A stretch of 64,000 bases of DNA from contig QZLH01000180.1 in the NCBI GenBank assembly GCA_003833135.1, forward strand, positions 61,897 through 125,896. The letters are read 5' to 3'. Shown here one piece after another: positions 9,164-21,940 of this stretch. Below the pieces are notes generated by a model. The model did no database searches. It was not told the origin of the DNA and was given only the letters and a program-made list of their open reading frames with translations. The translations under genes were made by a program, and so were the position numbers. Within the stretch, counting starts at the first letter, position 1. Each line of letters opens with the position of its first letter. The stretch is from Oehlia diaphana (lineage: Eukaryota; Glomeromycota; Glomeromycetes; Glomerales; Glomeraceae).

Positions 9164-11450
9164 CTTTTAATATTATATTCAAAATCGGTGAGTCAATATT
9201 GTTGTAATTGTTGGATGCTCAACTTATTTAGGGGGGATGATGTCTTTTAAATAAAGTAAGTGCATTTAATCATAATTTTTATATTATATTTCCTGTGTCG
9301 TTTCTAATTTTATAAATTTTTATTTTCAAAAAATTATTCGATTAAAGCGATCGAAGTTTAGGATGAATCCATGATTTTTTATAAGAATGGAATTTCATTT
9401 TAACGAACAAAATTACTTTAAGAAATAACCACATCTATTGATCAAGATATGAAACTTGATCATCGATCTGCAAAAAAAATCTGAAAATTCGCGGCTACCT
9501 TTCTATTTACCGAAAGTGAGCTTAATTATAAGGGAGGCGTATACCAGAAGTTATCAGTCACGCGTCCTTGAAACATTAATATCTTCCTACTATATCGAAG
9601 CATTGAATGAATTTCGATATGGAACATAATTGATCAACATGAATTTATCAGTCAGTTATACAAAAATTCTTGAGTAATTTTTACAAATTTCTCGTTTTCA
9701 AAATCAAAATAAAAGATTTCCTTAGTTCTTAAAGCAACACATCGAGTAGATTTTCAACAAGATATTTAGAATGAGATGAGTTCTAATTATAGAGATGTTA
9801 GAGGGATCCGTAGTGAGGAATGGTTCGTTTAGAATACGCGTTATGAGAAATTTTACAATTATTTATTTAATATTACCTATTTTTAGATGTAAATATTTAT
9901 ATATTTTTTGTTTAAATGTAAATATAATTTTCATTCAATAAAATATACAAGTCAATAATATTATTAATTTGATCAACTTTTCAATTTCCAAAATGTTTAA
10001 AAATTTTTTTTTTGTACATTATTATGATATTTTAGTAATTGCAAATTGGTAAGGTAATGAAAAATCGTATGATTTACGTTAATAGGACACGTTGATTGCA
10101 ATGTGGTACAAAAGATACCATATCACAGTTTATATTTTACACATCACGTGATCTTTATACTTACCAAACATGTGATCAGCTTTCTTAAAGCTAAATTAAA
10201 ATTAAACTAGTAGTTAATAAAATTAATTTAAAATAATAATTAAATTTAAAATTATTTAAATCATCTAAAATTAATTTAAAAGATTCAATATTAATTGATA
10301 AAATGTATAAAAAATTAAAGGATCTTTAAAAGATTTAATTTGTCCATTATATTTATATTAAAAACTGAAAATTAAAAAGATCCAATTTAAAATAATCACT
10401 TTTTAATGAAACACCCAATTTATTTATATATTAATATTACAATTTTTTAGATCTAAAAAAAGTTTGCAAATTTATTCAAAACAACAGTTTTTTTTTAAAA
10501 AAAACAAATAATTAAATTTAATTATAATTTATAAACAATTCAGATACTGAAAAATAATTTTTTCATCATCTTAAAATACAAATCATTACTTAATATAATA
10601 TATGAAGATTTTACCAAAAAGACAGAGAAAATTATACAAAAAAAAAGATGAATTTTTTTTTTATAAGTGTTCTATAAAATTTATTCTATTATATATAATC
10701 TTCACAATTCATCTAACAATGTGAAAAGTAGATATAAGACGCTCAATGAACAGTAATCAGCTTGATCATAATAAGACAAAAATATCAGAAAATTTAAATG
10801 TAAATTTTATGCAATTAAAAATATCTTTTATATTTTATATTCAACAAATCCTTAAAAAAAATTTTTTTAATATAATAATTATTCGCATGATTATACAGGT
10901 TAACAGTGTAACACCAGGCAGTAAAATATGATATATCAAAGAAATCGAAAAAAAATGGATTGTTCTAATGGAAAGGATGATCTCGTGTACATTTATAATA
11001 AATACCTTGATAACAAAATTTGTTTTAAACCAGAAATAATACTAAAATTATAATTTTGCTTTTCATAAACTTATATTAAACTATTAAAAAGGATCTTTAT
11101 TATATGTAAAAGAGCTTTCCGTAATTTAGAAAAGGTATCAAATATATATAAAGCGATAATTGTAAAAGTAATTAGCATGCATTTTTATGCATGAAAGATT
11201 TTCGATCCCCTGATCCCTTTTGTATCTATCCCACAATAGTAATAAGCTAGCTTTTAGTGTAATACCAATTAGTAATTACAGATGTTTATTTAAACTGCTA
11301 TCCATCTTTTTAAAAAAAGTCTCATTTTATTTTATTTTTTTAAAAAAAGGTAAATTGATAGATAATCGTAAAATTGTGAATGATTTAATTATATTTATTT
11401 AATTTTTATATTATTTATACAGAAATATTAAATCATCTAAAATATAAATT
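9164..11450. other. Intergenic, AT-rich, no gene seen
   Basis: About 2.3 kb between the RNase III and Sec14-like genes. Short ORFs at 10746-10931 and 11220-11402 have biased, low-complexity composition and no motif. Bases 10190-10400 are an A/T low-complexity tract. The last few hundred bases should include the promoter of the Sec14-like gene. Confidence 0.55.
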
Positions 11451-12536
11451 ATGGCCGAAGCACAAACTTCAACTACTACTACTACTACTAGTAGTAGTAA
11501 TCCACTTTTTGATAAATTTACTGAAGAAGAGAAGAAAAAAGTGGAAGAACTTAAAACTCATCTTCCCGATATTTTAAAAGGAGCTGATGTACAAAATTAT
11601 ACTCTATGGGGTGTTGAATTGAATAAAGATTCCAACGATAAAAGATTAGAAGTTATTCTTATTAAATTTTTAAAAGCCAGGTAAATTATAATTATATACA
11701 TATACAAGTTAAAAAAGGCTGTTCTAATTTTCACTACAAATATATTTTTTATTTTAATATTATTTTATTAGAAATTTTGAAATAGATCAAGCAAAAGAAA
11801 TGTTGATAAAATCAATTAAATGGAGGATTGAATTTAAAACTGATGAAATACTTTCCGAAACTTTTCCTGCCTCAATATTTGAAAAAGTGGGATTCTTTCA
11901 TAAACATGATAAAGAAAATCGCCCAGTTACTTATAACCTTTATGGAGGTCTTGATAATAAACAAGTTTTTGGAGAATTGGAACGATTCATTAGATGGCGC
12001 ATACAATTAATGGAAAAAGGAATTCAATTATTGGATTTTGTTAATGTTGATCAAATGATTCAAGTACATGATTATAATTTGGTCGCTTATTCAAATTATG
12101 ATAGTACTGTTAAAAATGCAAGTAAAAATGTTACTCAAGTTTTACAAGAAAATTATCCTGAATTTTTGGTAAGTTTATTTATTTATTCATCATTATTATT
12201 ATTATGGTTTTTTTTTTTCTCTTTTTTTCTTCTCTTTTTTTCTTTTAACGTTACTTATATATTTTATAGGCGGCGAAATTTTTTGTTAATGTACCTTGGT
12301 GGGGAGATTTGATGTTTAAATTTGTTTCAATGTTCTTGTCTGAACAAACAAAAAAGAAATTCATCGTAACTTCCGCTGGTGGCGTCAAAGATTCTATGTT
12401 AAATTTAATTCCTGAGGAAAATTTACCTACTATTTATGGTGGTAAAAGTGTTATTCCTGAACTTGAAGACAGATCTGAAGGTGATAAACCTAAAGTTGAT
12501 GAACCTGAACCTAAAAATGACAAACTAACCGAATAA
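11451..12536 (+). CDS. Sec14-like CRAL-TRIO lipid-transfer protein (SFH5-like)
   Basis: Exons 11451-11680, 11772-12168 and 12270-12536 splice in frame to 297 aa. A Ser/Thr-rich start is followed by a CRAL-TRIO N-terminal helical region (YTLWGVELNKDSNDKRLEVI, LIKFLKARNFEIDQAKEML, IKWRIEF). The CRAL-TRIO domain covers about residues 120-270: RPVTYNLYGG, then VLQENYPEFLAAKFFVNVPW, then FLSEQTKKKFIV and the closing EENLPTIYGGKS. The WGVEL start and NVPWW...TKKKF strand resemble fungal SFH5 (a Sec14 homologue) more than Sec14 itself. Family members transfer phosphatidylinositol or bind other hydrophobic ligands in the cytosol or at the ER and plasma membrane. The acidic tail (DEPEPKNDKLTE) is probably disordered. 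Exact ligand unknown. Confidence 0.9.
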
Positions 12537-13125
12537 GTTGTTCATAAGTATTATAACATAATTTATCATTTTATGTCATATTTGTTACTAAATAGTATAG
12601 GTAAATATCTAAAAAAAGGCGCGAGAAGAATATATATGTATTATATAAATTAGTTATATCACATGATTTATGTGTGACAAGCGTGTAAAAAAATTGTGCA
12701 ATCCCTTCTTCCTTTATTAAAAAATCTATACTATAATCTATATACTTTTATACATTCTTTGTTAAAAGAGAAATAAAACTTTATCATCTGATTACTTACA
12801 ATAGTATCTATTTTTTTTTGAATACTAATTATAATAATCAGAATAATAAAAAATATTTTACCCCCTTTTATATATATGATTATTATTAATTCTTTCGAAA
12901 TTTCATCAAACACATCCCATGATGTGATTGATAATAAATTTCAAAAAAAAATTTCAATTATTATTATTACATTATTACTATTAATTTACTATTATTATTA
13001 TTTCTATTATTGTTATTGTTATTATTTACTAATTATAATTATTTAATCTTTATTCATCTTTAATTCTTTATTATCCGTAAATTTTTTTTTGGTCTTTTTT
13101 GTTTTTATTTTTTTTTTATTTTTTT
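12537..13125. other. Convergent intergenic spacer
   Basis: Lies between the 3' ends of the Sec14-like gene (plus) and the seven-helix gene (minus). It has TTATTA-type runs at 12960-13080 and T-tracts near 13085-13127. No ORF is credible; the short minus-strand ORF at 12731-12913 is low-complexity. Confidence 0.6.
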
Positions 13126-14733
13126 TTATGCTTCAGAAGAATCAACATCCGAAAAATATGAATTCATCTCATTGAGTTCAATAACAGCTTCTGCGGTGGC
13201 TTTTGTATATATAGAAAATTAAAATAAACAAACAATTAATAAACAATAATATAGATGATTATGAAATATTTTTTTAATAAATAAACACAAACCTGCTTCC
13301 CGATCTGGATTCAATTCTCTATTAAAGTTAAAATTAAATTATATTTATGAATTAATAAAATAAATCCGTTTTAGATGACGCGACAAGGTAAAATAATTAC
13401 TTCTACTTACGCTTTTAAAATTCCGATTAAGACCGCGGTAAGACATATTGGGGTTAGAAAATTTGAAATTGCGGTAAATAACAAGCCAATCCAAAGAGCG
13501 CTAAACAACTTTTCATAAATTACGACAATAGGAATTAAACCAGCACTGAACCTAAATTAAAAATGCCATTTGAGTGAATTTTGATTTAAAAAACAAAATA
13601 TAAGATAAATGATAAAGATCCGTTACCATAACATCAAAATAAAGATACTATAATTAAATATGCGTATCTAAAATTAATGAAAAAAAGTATGAGTGTCAAA
13701 AGATGAATCGTTTAAAATAATAATAATTTGAAATAAAGTATACCTTAATAACGTACGCTTCAAAGGCGACTTTTGCATTTTCCAACCTTCTTTTTATTCT
13801 ATCAGAGACATTTCTATTCCTTGCATCTTTAATTCCTGTTAGCGTGAAACTTTCTTTAACCATTCTTACCAAATTTCTTCCATGATATATTATGATGACG
13901 ATAACTAAAGTACAATTAAACCAAAAAGTTCCGTGCAAAAAACCATTGGCATATAAAAATGCTTTATTATGTTTCATATAAGCATTGTTTTCTCGTACAA
14001 TGTTTCGATTTAATCCCATCAAAATAGAAGAAGTTGTAGTTAAAGACAAAAGTAAAATAATTAAAGTCCAAAAAGTAATGGTCACTTGATAACCTTTGGG
14101 AATCCATACTGTTGTTGATCTACTTCTATTATCATTATTTTCATGAATTACATTATCAAATGTTCGATGTGTAGGCGATGTTGTAAATTGTTCAAATTTC
14201 ATCCGTAATATAGGTTGAAACATTCCTGCTATAAAACTATAAATTCCCATGAATCCTGGTGACCAGCTGAATGCATAGATTAAATCGCGAATTATCGGAT
14301 ATCCAGAAAAGGAATTAAAAAGTATTACAAAACAGTATATTATACGCACTATATATTAATTAAATAATAAAATGATCAGCATCATGAAAAAAAAAATGTA
14401 TAATTAAAAAAATTCTTACTTAAATTACTAATTCCGCACCATATCAGAAAACCTTCCACGGGAGAGAATAATTTATCATTAAATAATTTTAAATTCTTTC
14501 GATACACTAATTTCCAATAAATTAAAGAAAAAGAAAATATACAAGGGATAGACCAAATAATTATCGAAGTTATATACAAAATTCTATACTCTTTTGACCC
14601 TTCGCAGTTATGTATGCCGTAAGTGAACCTTTAATAATTAATAAGAGACAATTAACATTGATTGATAAGGAAAAGGGTAATTAATAAAAAAAAAGCCAAA
14701 GAAAACTCACTCGCAAAAATTTGATGTAGACAT
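13126..14733 (-). CDS. Seven-transmembrane, receptor-like membrane protein
   Basis: Seven exons (14711-14733, 14420-14628, 13744-14348, 13627-13667, 13411-13551, 13293-13318, 13126-13199) splice through GT-AG introns to exactly 373 codons (372 aa), beginning MSTSNFCEFTYGIHNCEG. Seven hydrophobic segments are visible: about residues 23-50, 66-90, 104-128, 170-195, 222-250, 280-308 and 310-340. The order fits a 7TM protein with a short Cys-containing outer N-terminus and an acidic Ser-rich tail ending FSDVDSSEA. A basic loop after helix 5 (GIKDARNRNVSDRIKRRLEN) would be the third inner loop, the usual G-protein contact. I do not recognise a specific GPCR class. Alternatives are a transporter-like or Frizzled/cAMP-receptor-like fungal protein. 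The three tiny exons would be easy for gene finders to miss. Confidence 0.8.
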
Positions 14734-15823
14734 TTTAATATATACAATTGTTTAAATTAAAAGACGCAGTCTTTAGATATGTAATGAATAACAATTGTTA
14801 TTTTATTCCATGAGATGAAAACAATAAAAAGAATGTATAAAGTTAAAAAAGGGGGGAGAAAGGAAGGTGGGTCTTCTCACAGAGAAGGGAAAAGAAAGGC
14901 TGATGGCAAAAACCGATTTTTTTCCGTATTTTATTTATAATTTTTTTCTGAATGAGCTAAATTTGGAAGTTCGCATGTTTAAAATTATCACACTGGTTCA
15001 TCTATAAATAGTTACAGAAACACCGGTGATAGATCTTTAATATTCGGAACACGAATTAATATTATTAGAGACAATGGTTGGTTTATCTGATGTAATACAA
15101 GGGAATTATGCAATATGTTGCCATCAGAACGAATAAAAAAAAAAATTTTATTATTTATTGATGAATTTATATTTTATTCAATACTTTAGAAATCAGAATA
15201 TTATAAAAAATATTAATTCTCTTTGGAGGAGTTTTCAATGAACGTTTTAAAATAAGTATACATATAAGTATAAATGAAAGCGAAAAGTTTAATAATGATT
15301 TTCGCAATTCAGTTCCAAATGCGGCATTCACGTTATTTCTTGTCTAATCTACATAAAATCCACATGCAAACGATTTGAGCTTAAATTAAAAGAATAATGA
15401 ATCGTGGAATAAGTGGCTTTTAAGTTTGCATATTTTTCCGAGTAGAAGTGTTGAAATGGAAATTGAACAAACATTTTGTGCATTTATTTCATCCAATCAA
15501 ATAAAGTGCCTGCGGTTCATTCATTAAATTCATTAGAAGTGTATTCCTTTTTTGTGTCATTCTCTTAAGAAACTAGTCAAACTACCAATTAGAATAATGT
15601 CCAGCTTGCTATTTTAATTTTTTCCGCATGATGATTTGTTCTCCCATCATATGCTTTGTAATTGAATACAGAATTTCAATCTTTCACAAAAAAGTTTAAT
15701 TAGCCTTTTAACTCAGGAAATATTTGGTTACACGACTTTCACTCATTAACCAATCGCATTCATTGTAAAAATGATATAAATGTAATGATCTACCTTATTT
15801 TGCACAGGAAATTCTCTTTAGAA
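14734..15823. other. Divergent intergenic region, likely promoters
   Basis: Separates the minus-strand 7TM gene from the plus-strand DUF924 gene. It includes a G-rich patch (14850-14900). The text near 15080 (TTTATCTGATGTAATACAAG) resembles 30197-30216, suggesting a small dispersed repeat. No ORF. Confidence 0.5.
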
Positions 15824-16752
15824 ATGTCATCCGCAGCGGCTCAATTACAAAAGAGAATTCTTTCGTTTTGGTTTAAAGGTTTGTATTTTAATGATAAAAC
15901 TTAAAATGGATTGGAGAATTGTTTTTGGTTGAAGTAGGGTTTTTTTTCTTTTGATATAACTATTAGGATTCGTTTATGGAGAACCACTTCCACCTTCATT
16001 AATACAATTTTGGTTCGAAGGTGGTGAATTAGTTGATAATGAATGTAAGAATAATTTCGGTAAAGAAATAGAAGAAATTTTTGAGAAAAAAAGTTATGTT
16101 GATGAAATGAAACAAACCCCAGAGGTATTTACATTTTAATTGTACAATTGCATCAATACAATATTAAATTGACTTTATATTAAAGGGAACTCTGGGATTA
16201 GCAATCTTACTCGATCAAATTCCTCGTAATATATTTCGTAAAACTAAAAGGCCATTCGTCGATTTTGATCCAATAGCATTGGATGTTGCTAAATATTGTG
16301 TAGATCGTAAATGGGATGAAGATCTGAACCCTATCCAAAGAGAATTCATTTATTTGGTAACGATTATACATATATATATATTTTCTTTAAAAAAAAAAAA
16401 TAAAAATAATTTGAAATATTTAAATATTTTCGCAATTTTGTTACAGCCATTTGAACATTCTGAAAATTTGGAAGATCAAGAAATTAGTGTACGAAAGCAT
16501 CAATGGAATGTTGAAAACTCTCCCGAGGTAATTAATTAGAATATTAAGTATTATTTATTTTTAAATGACAAAATTAATAATTTCTTTTTTTTATAGATTT
16601 ATTTAGAAATATCAAAGATCTTTGCTGATTTTGCTGATCAGCATAAAGTTGTAATCGAAAAATTTGGCAGATTTCCTCATAGAAATCAATATTTGGGTAG
16701 AGAATCTACCAAAGAAGAAATAGAGTATCTTGAAAGTGGTGGAGGATTTTAA
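15824..16752 (+). CDS. DUF924 family protein
   Basis: Five exons (15824-15878, 15967-16124, 16186-16356, 16447-16527, 16597-16752) give 206 aa with every junction in frame. The protein opens ILSFWFK and then has the DUF924 core GTLGLAILLDQIPRNIFRKT followed by FDPIALDVAKYCVD. Next come the PIQREFIYLPFEHSENLEDQ block and the closing EKFGRFPHRNQYLGRESTKE. All diagnostic blocks of the family are present and the length is near the usual 180-220 aa. DUF924 proteins are small soluble helical proteins found in bacteria, fungi and plants; their biochemical role is not established. No targeting signal is evident. Tiny exons and introns resemble the neighbouring core genes. Confidence 0.92.
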
Positions 16753-17092
16753 TAAATAATAATTTATTTATTAAATTATTTAATCTTTAGTTAAAAATAA
16801 GCTGTATTATAAACAATAAAAGATCACCTATTGTTCGGAGTCTAGTCTTGGGACCAAATATTTGGAAATTATCGAAGCGGGAAACGAAATTTATTTTTAT
16901 TTTTTTTTTTACGTTCATTCTCTATTCTAAGCCTTGTGACTACAAAATCAAATTACGTGCAACATATACTATAAACCACTTTGTATGTGAATTTATAACT
17001 ATTGTTCGAATAATTTAAGAAATGATTGTTTTTATTTCTTAATATGACCTCAAAATATTTCGGGTTTAAATAAATGATGGAAATGATTCTGT
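16753..17092. other. Convergent spacer
   Basis: 340 bp between the 3' ends of the DUF924 and mS23 genes. Apart from a T-tract near 16900 I see nothing notable. Confidence 0.6.
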
Positions 17093-17831
17093 TTAAGAAA
17101 CAAGTCTTAAAACTTGAGTAATAATTTGTGGTTCTGATTTTTGAAGATTTTTATGTTCCAACCATAAAGATCTTTCTGTTTGAGATTGACCTCCTCTAGC
17201 TCCAAATAATAATGCTTGTTCTTCAGCAACACGTTCTGCTACTTCTTCTCTTGCTCGAATTTTATAAAATTCATTACATGCTTGAATATATGCATCATTT
17301 TTTGACATCCCTTTCTTTTTGATTAAATATTCTTGATATTTAATAACACTAAAAGAAAAAAAATTTTTTATATTAGTGAATATATTTCTTCACGTTAAGA
17401 TTTTTATAGAAAAAAATTAAATAAAAACTTCACTTTTCACCAGTAACTCGGCAAGGAAATTTTAAATTGCCCAAAATCTTCTCTACAAATCCACCGTCCT
17501 GTTCTATCAAAATTTGTGGTCTTAATAATTCATATGGATGATCACGATAAAAATCTTTACGCAAAGCATCTAACATATAATAAATTTTTTGTGGTCTTGG
17601 AACTTTTGTTTTCAAATGTTTTTGAGAATGAGACTTCGTGTCTCGCCGAAGGCGCAAATTATGGTTTTGTAAATTATCCTCACGAAATTGTAAAGGACTA
17701 CGTAATAAACTTTGACCAGGTGGAATATTTTTCATGGCCAAATACCATACTGGAAGAGATTTTATAATTTTCCCAGTAAATAACCGTGATACATGATTAT
17801 GAAGTTGTGTTGGTGAGGCATAGTGAGGCAT
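17093..17831 (-). CDS. RSM25: Mitochondrial small-subunit ribosomal protein mS23 (Rsm25-like)
   Basis: Exons 17434-17831 and 17093-17348 give 217 aa beginning MPHYASPTQL. Recognition rests on blocks shared with yeast Rsm25: an N-terminal ...LPVWYLAMKNIPPG, the central RPQKIYYMLDALRKDFYRDH followed by PYELLRPQILIE, then VIKYQEYLIKKKGMSKNDAY and the helical FYKIRAREEVAERVAEEQAL followed by LFGA. mS23 is a structural protein of the mitochondrial 37S subunit; the basic start is compatible with import. Length (217) is shorter than yeast (about 264) through a short C-terminal tail. It reads away from VPS35, about 215 bp from that gene's start, so the two may share a bidirectional promoter. Confidence 0.9.
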
Positions 17832-18045
17832 ATTATTATTCGATTTAAAAAAAAAGGTTATGACTTATGAGCGCTAAAGATTTGTACTGATTGATGATCA
17901 ATTCCACGGCTGATGTTCAGATCGCCCGTCATATGACATTTATGTTTGTACAATCATGATGAATTGATTGTTGGAAGAGTTTAAATTTTACGAGTGCTCG
18001 ATATTAATCTATTTCTTCAACATTCTTCAACGAACCTAGAAGGCT

Positions 18046-19897
18046 ATGAGAAGAACTTCTCAAAGTTCCATAACAATGGAGGATCAAATGAAACTTTTAG
18101 AAGAGGCTCTGAATGTAGTTAGAGTTCAAGCACACCATATGAAAAAATGCTTGGTATTGTCAAAATACTTTTGAGTATAATCTCGTAACTTTCAATGCTT
18201 AATACCTTCTCACTTATGAACTAATGTTTTACTTGTTGATAGGATAATAACAAACTCATGGATGGTTTAAAGCATTGTTCAACGATGTTAGCAGAACTTC
18301 GTACATCTGCTTTAACTCCAAAACATTATTATGAACTCTGTATCTTTTTTTTATTATTTTATTTTTTAGCTAAAAATTTAAACGCATAAAATCATTTTTA
18401 TTTTATGTATATTGTGATTTTATTATCAACCTTGACGAAATATTTTACGGAAAGATATGGCAATTTTTGATGCTCTCGGGCACCTCACAACATATCTTAA
18501 TGACGCACATAATTCTGGAAAACATCATCTTGCTGACCTTTATGAATTAGTACAATACGCCGGAAACATAATTCCGCGTTTGTACCTCATGATTACGGTT
18601 GGTAGTGTCTATATGTCACAAAAGGATGCTCCTGTCAAAGAAATTATGAAAGATATGATGGAAATGTCTCGTGGTGTTCAACACCCGACTCGTGGGTTAT
18701 TCTTGAGACATTATTTGAGCGGAATGACGAAAGACTCATTGCCGGTTGGAAATGATGATGGGCAAGTGAAAATTTTTTTTTTATTTTTTTTGATAATGAT
18801 TGGCCTAATGATTGTCTTTAATATATAAACAATTATTATTACAGTCCACAAGGCAACCTTCAAGATTCAATTTCTTTTATCCTTACTAATTTTATTGAAA
18901 TGAATAAACTTTGGGTACGCTTACAACATCAAGGTCACTCAAGAGACCGTGAGAAGCGTGAGATGGAACGGAAAGAATTAAGAATTTTAGTTGGTACTAA
19001 TTTAGTTCGATTAAGTCAGTTGGAAGGCGTTGATCTACAGTTGTACCAAAAGGTATTTATAGGTCATGTGATTGGTTTTAAATAAAAAAATCACTAATTC
19101 TATTTTTTTTTGTACAGACTATATTGCCGGGTATTTTAGAACAAGTTATTAACTGTAAAGATGTCATCGCACAAGAGTATTTAATGGAAGTTATCATTCA
19201 GGTATATACGCTTGATATTTTAAATAATATTTATATACTTCGGTAGTTATTAATAACTTTCGATTTTGATCGGTTAGGTGTTCCATGATGATTTCCATCT
19301 TCGAACACTTGGTCCATATTTATCAGCCACTGCGTTACTTCATCCAAAAGTTAATGTAAAGCAGATTGTAATTGCACTAATTGATCGTCTTGCGGCATAT
19401 GCTGCTCGCGAGGCCGATTCTGAACCGCCTGAAGTAATTAAACGTCAAAAGGAAGAAGCCGCTAAGAGGCTTTATGAAAAATTAAAAAAGCAAAATATTG
19501 GAGGTTATAATGAGGAGGAGGATAATGAATCAAATTCAAATGGAAAATTTGTTTTGGAAGAAGAGGAGGATGAGGAAGAAGAGGAGGAAAAGGAAAAGTT
19601 AAAGGAGGATACTGGATTTGAATTTGGTAATTTTGAGAGGGAAGAGCTAAATGGGGAGACCGGATTCGAATTCGGTAATATTAATGATGATAATAATCAA
19701 ACGTCCGAGCCACAACCGGATGAAACCAAACAACAGGGAAATAATAAATCAAATGAACCTCCCGTCAAAAGATTTCGTGGTATCCCTGAAGATGTTAAAC
19801 TTTTTGAAGTCTTCTGGGAACAAATTGTCGATTTGGTTAAGGTTCGTAAAGATTGTATATAAATCAAAAATCGATCGTTGTTACGAACTGGTTTTCT

Positions 19898-19935
<38 letters not shown>

Positions 19936-21940
19936 GCTCGTCCCGACTTATCTATTCAAGACATCACTGCCTTGTTGGTATCATTAGTTAATTTGTCATT
20001 GAGTTGTTACCCTGACAAGATTGAATATGTTGATCAAGTCATTGAATTTGCCAAGCAAAAAGTTTTAGACTTCCAAGATAGGTAAATTGGTGGTTTTAAG
20101 AGATATATAATAGTTTTTTTTATTTTAATTGGAAGTTCTTTTCATCTTATATTCAATATTTATTTTTTATTGCGGAATCAAGTCCCGACCTTCATAGTTC
20201 TACCACAACTACCAATTTACTTAATCTTCTCTTGGCTCCTATTAACTCGTACCCTACAGTCCTTACTTTACTTGCTTTACCCAACTATGCTGCTCTTCTT
20301 GCAGAACAACCTTTTCAAACACGTCGTTCGATTGCTCATGCTATTGTCACTTCTATTCTAAAGAATGAGACACTTATTGAGACACCTGAAGACGTTAGTG
20401 GAATTTTAGATCTTTGTAATGTTCTCATTCGCGATCAAAAGGACGCTACACTTTCAAGTCCGTTCAGTGGGCTTACAGGTGGAAGGGGTACGAGATCAAT
20501 TGGGACTTCACAAAAGCTGGATCCTGAAGAATTTGCAGAAGAACAAGGGTGGCTTGCAAGAATTATTCATTTATTCCAGAGCAGTGACCCTGATGTTCAG
20601 TTTATGGTATAATGCTAACATTATTTACTGATTTATTTATTTAGTGATTAATTAATTATTGATATATTTCATTTAGCTTCTTACAACTGCTCGTAAACAA
20701 TTCGCCGAAGGTGGTGAAAGAATACGATATACGTTCCCTGCTCTTGTTACATCTGCTGTAAAATTGGCAAGGAGATATCAGAGATTCGAAGATCAAGCAA
20801 GTATTAATTATTGCTTCTTTTACAAAAATATAGTATTTACCTATTGAATATTTTGATTAATTTTTTACACTATTAGGATGATGGATGGGAAAAGAAGACT
20901 TCATCCCTTTTCAGATTTATCCATCAAATTATTTCAATTTTGTATAACAAAGTTGAATGTTCGGATATATGTTTAAGACTGTTCCTTTTAGCAGGACAAA
21001 GTGCAGATGAATGCGGCTTTGAAGAAATTTGTTATGAATTCTTCGTACAAGTATGTAATCGATATCATATAGATGTAATTCTTTTTTTAGACATGTATTT
21101 TTAAATTAACACACTCTTTGTAAAAGGCATTCACAATTTACGAAGAATCGATCTCCGAGTCACGTGCTCAATTCCAAGCAATTACGCTAATTATCGGCAC
21201 CTTACAGACTATTCGCGTATTTGGATTAGAGAATTACGATACTCTTATCACTAAATGCGCCTTGCATGGTAGTAAATTGCTAAAAAAACCCGATCAGTGC
21301 CGTGCAGTTTATTTATCAAGTCATTTATGGTGGGCCACTGAAATAGAGGGAAGGGGAACTAAATCATCTGAGGTACTTTACATATGCTTACTCAATAATA
21401 TAGATACATGTTGCTTAATTATTTTACGTATTTTACTAGGAATTATTCCGCGAAGGTAAGAGGGTTCTTGAATGCTTACAGAAAGCACTCAAGATCGCAG
21501 ATTCTTGTATGGATTCCGTTACGAATGTTGAATTGTTTGTGGAAATTTTGAATAGATACATATATTACTTTCAGAAAAAGAATGAAGCTGTTAGTATTTA
21601 TTTATTATTCATACAGTCTAGGCCTATTTAACAATAATAACACACTTTATTATTATTATTTCTTTTGTAGGTTACTGTTAAATATCTTAATGGATTAATA
21701 GATTTAATCAATACACATCTAAATAATATTGAAAATCCAGATCAACATCCACCAACTTCTGCTTCTTCTGCTCTTGTTGAACCAGAAGGTAATATTTCTG
21801 ACTTTGTCGTCAGACATTTCAAGTCAACTTTGTTCCATCTTGAAACACGTAAAGAGGCTGTACGTTCTGCTAAAGCTCAAGGAGATCTTTTTATGCAAAG
21901 TTATGACGAAATTGATACCAGTACTGCATTAGGTAGATAA
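18046..21940 (+). CDS. VPS35: Vacuolar protein sorting-associated protein 35, retromer core subunit
   Basis: Thirteen exons: 18046-18153, 18243-18339, 18455-18761, 18845-19052, 19118-19201, 19278-19841, 19936-20081, 20198-20606, 20677-20796, 20877-21050, 21127-21372, 21440-21589, 21671-21940. They total 961 codons (960 aa), all in frame. Conserved VPS35 blocks run in order, including [14 protein letters not shown], the long [20 protein letters not shown] segment that contacts VPS26, [23 protein letters not shown] and the C-terminal solenoid that binds VPS29. VPS35 scaffolds the endosomal cargo-recycling coat. Two introns (18762-18844 and 20797-20876) need a GC donor (GCAAGT); GT alternatives break the frame. 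Residues about 314-433 are an acidic Glu-rich insertion absent from human VPS35, which makes this protein longer (960 versus about 796). The exon 8 acceptor could also be 20183. A second ATG at 18076 is possible. Confidence 0.96.

Noticed and set aside
10746..10931. 61-aa plus-strand ORF
   Set aside because: Asn/Ile/Phe-rich, no motif, no splice partners; random ORF in AT-rich DNA.
17516..17767. 83-aa plus-strand ORF
   Set aside because: Antisense shadow of the mS23 gene.
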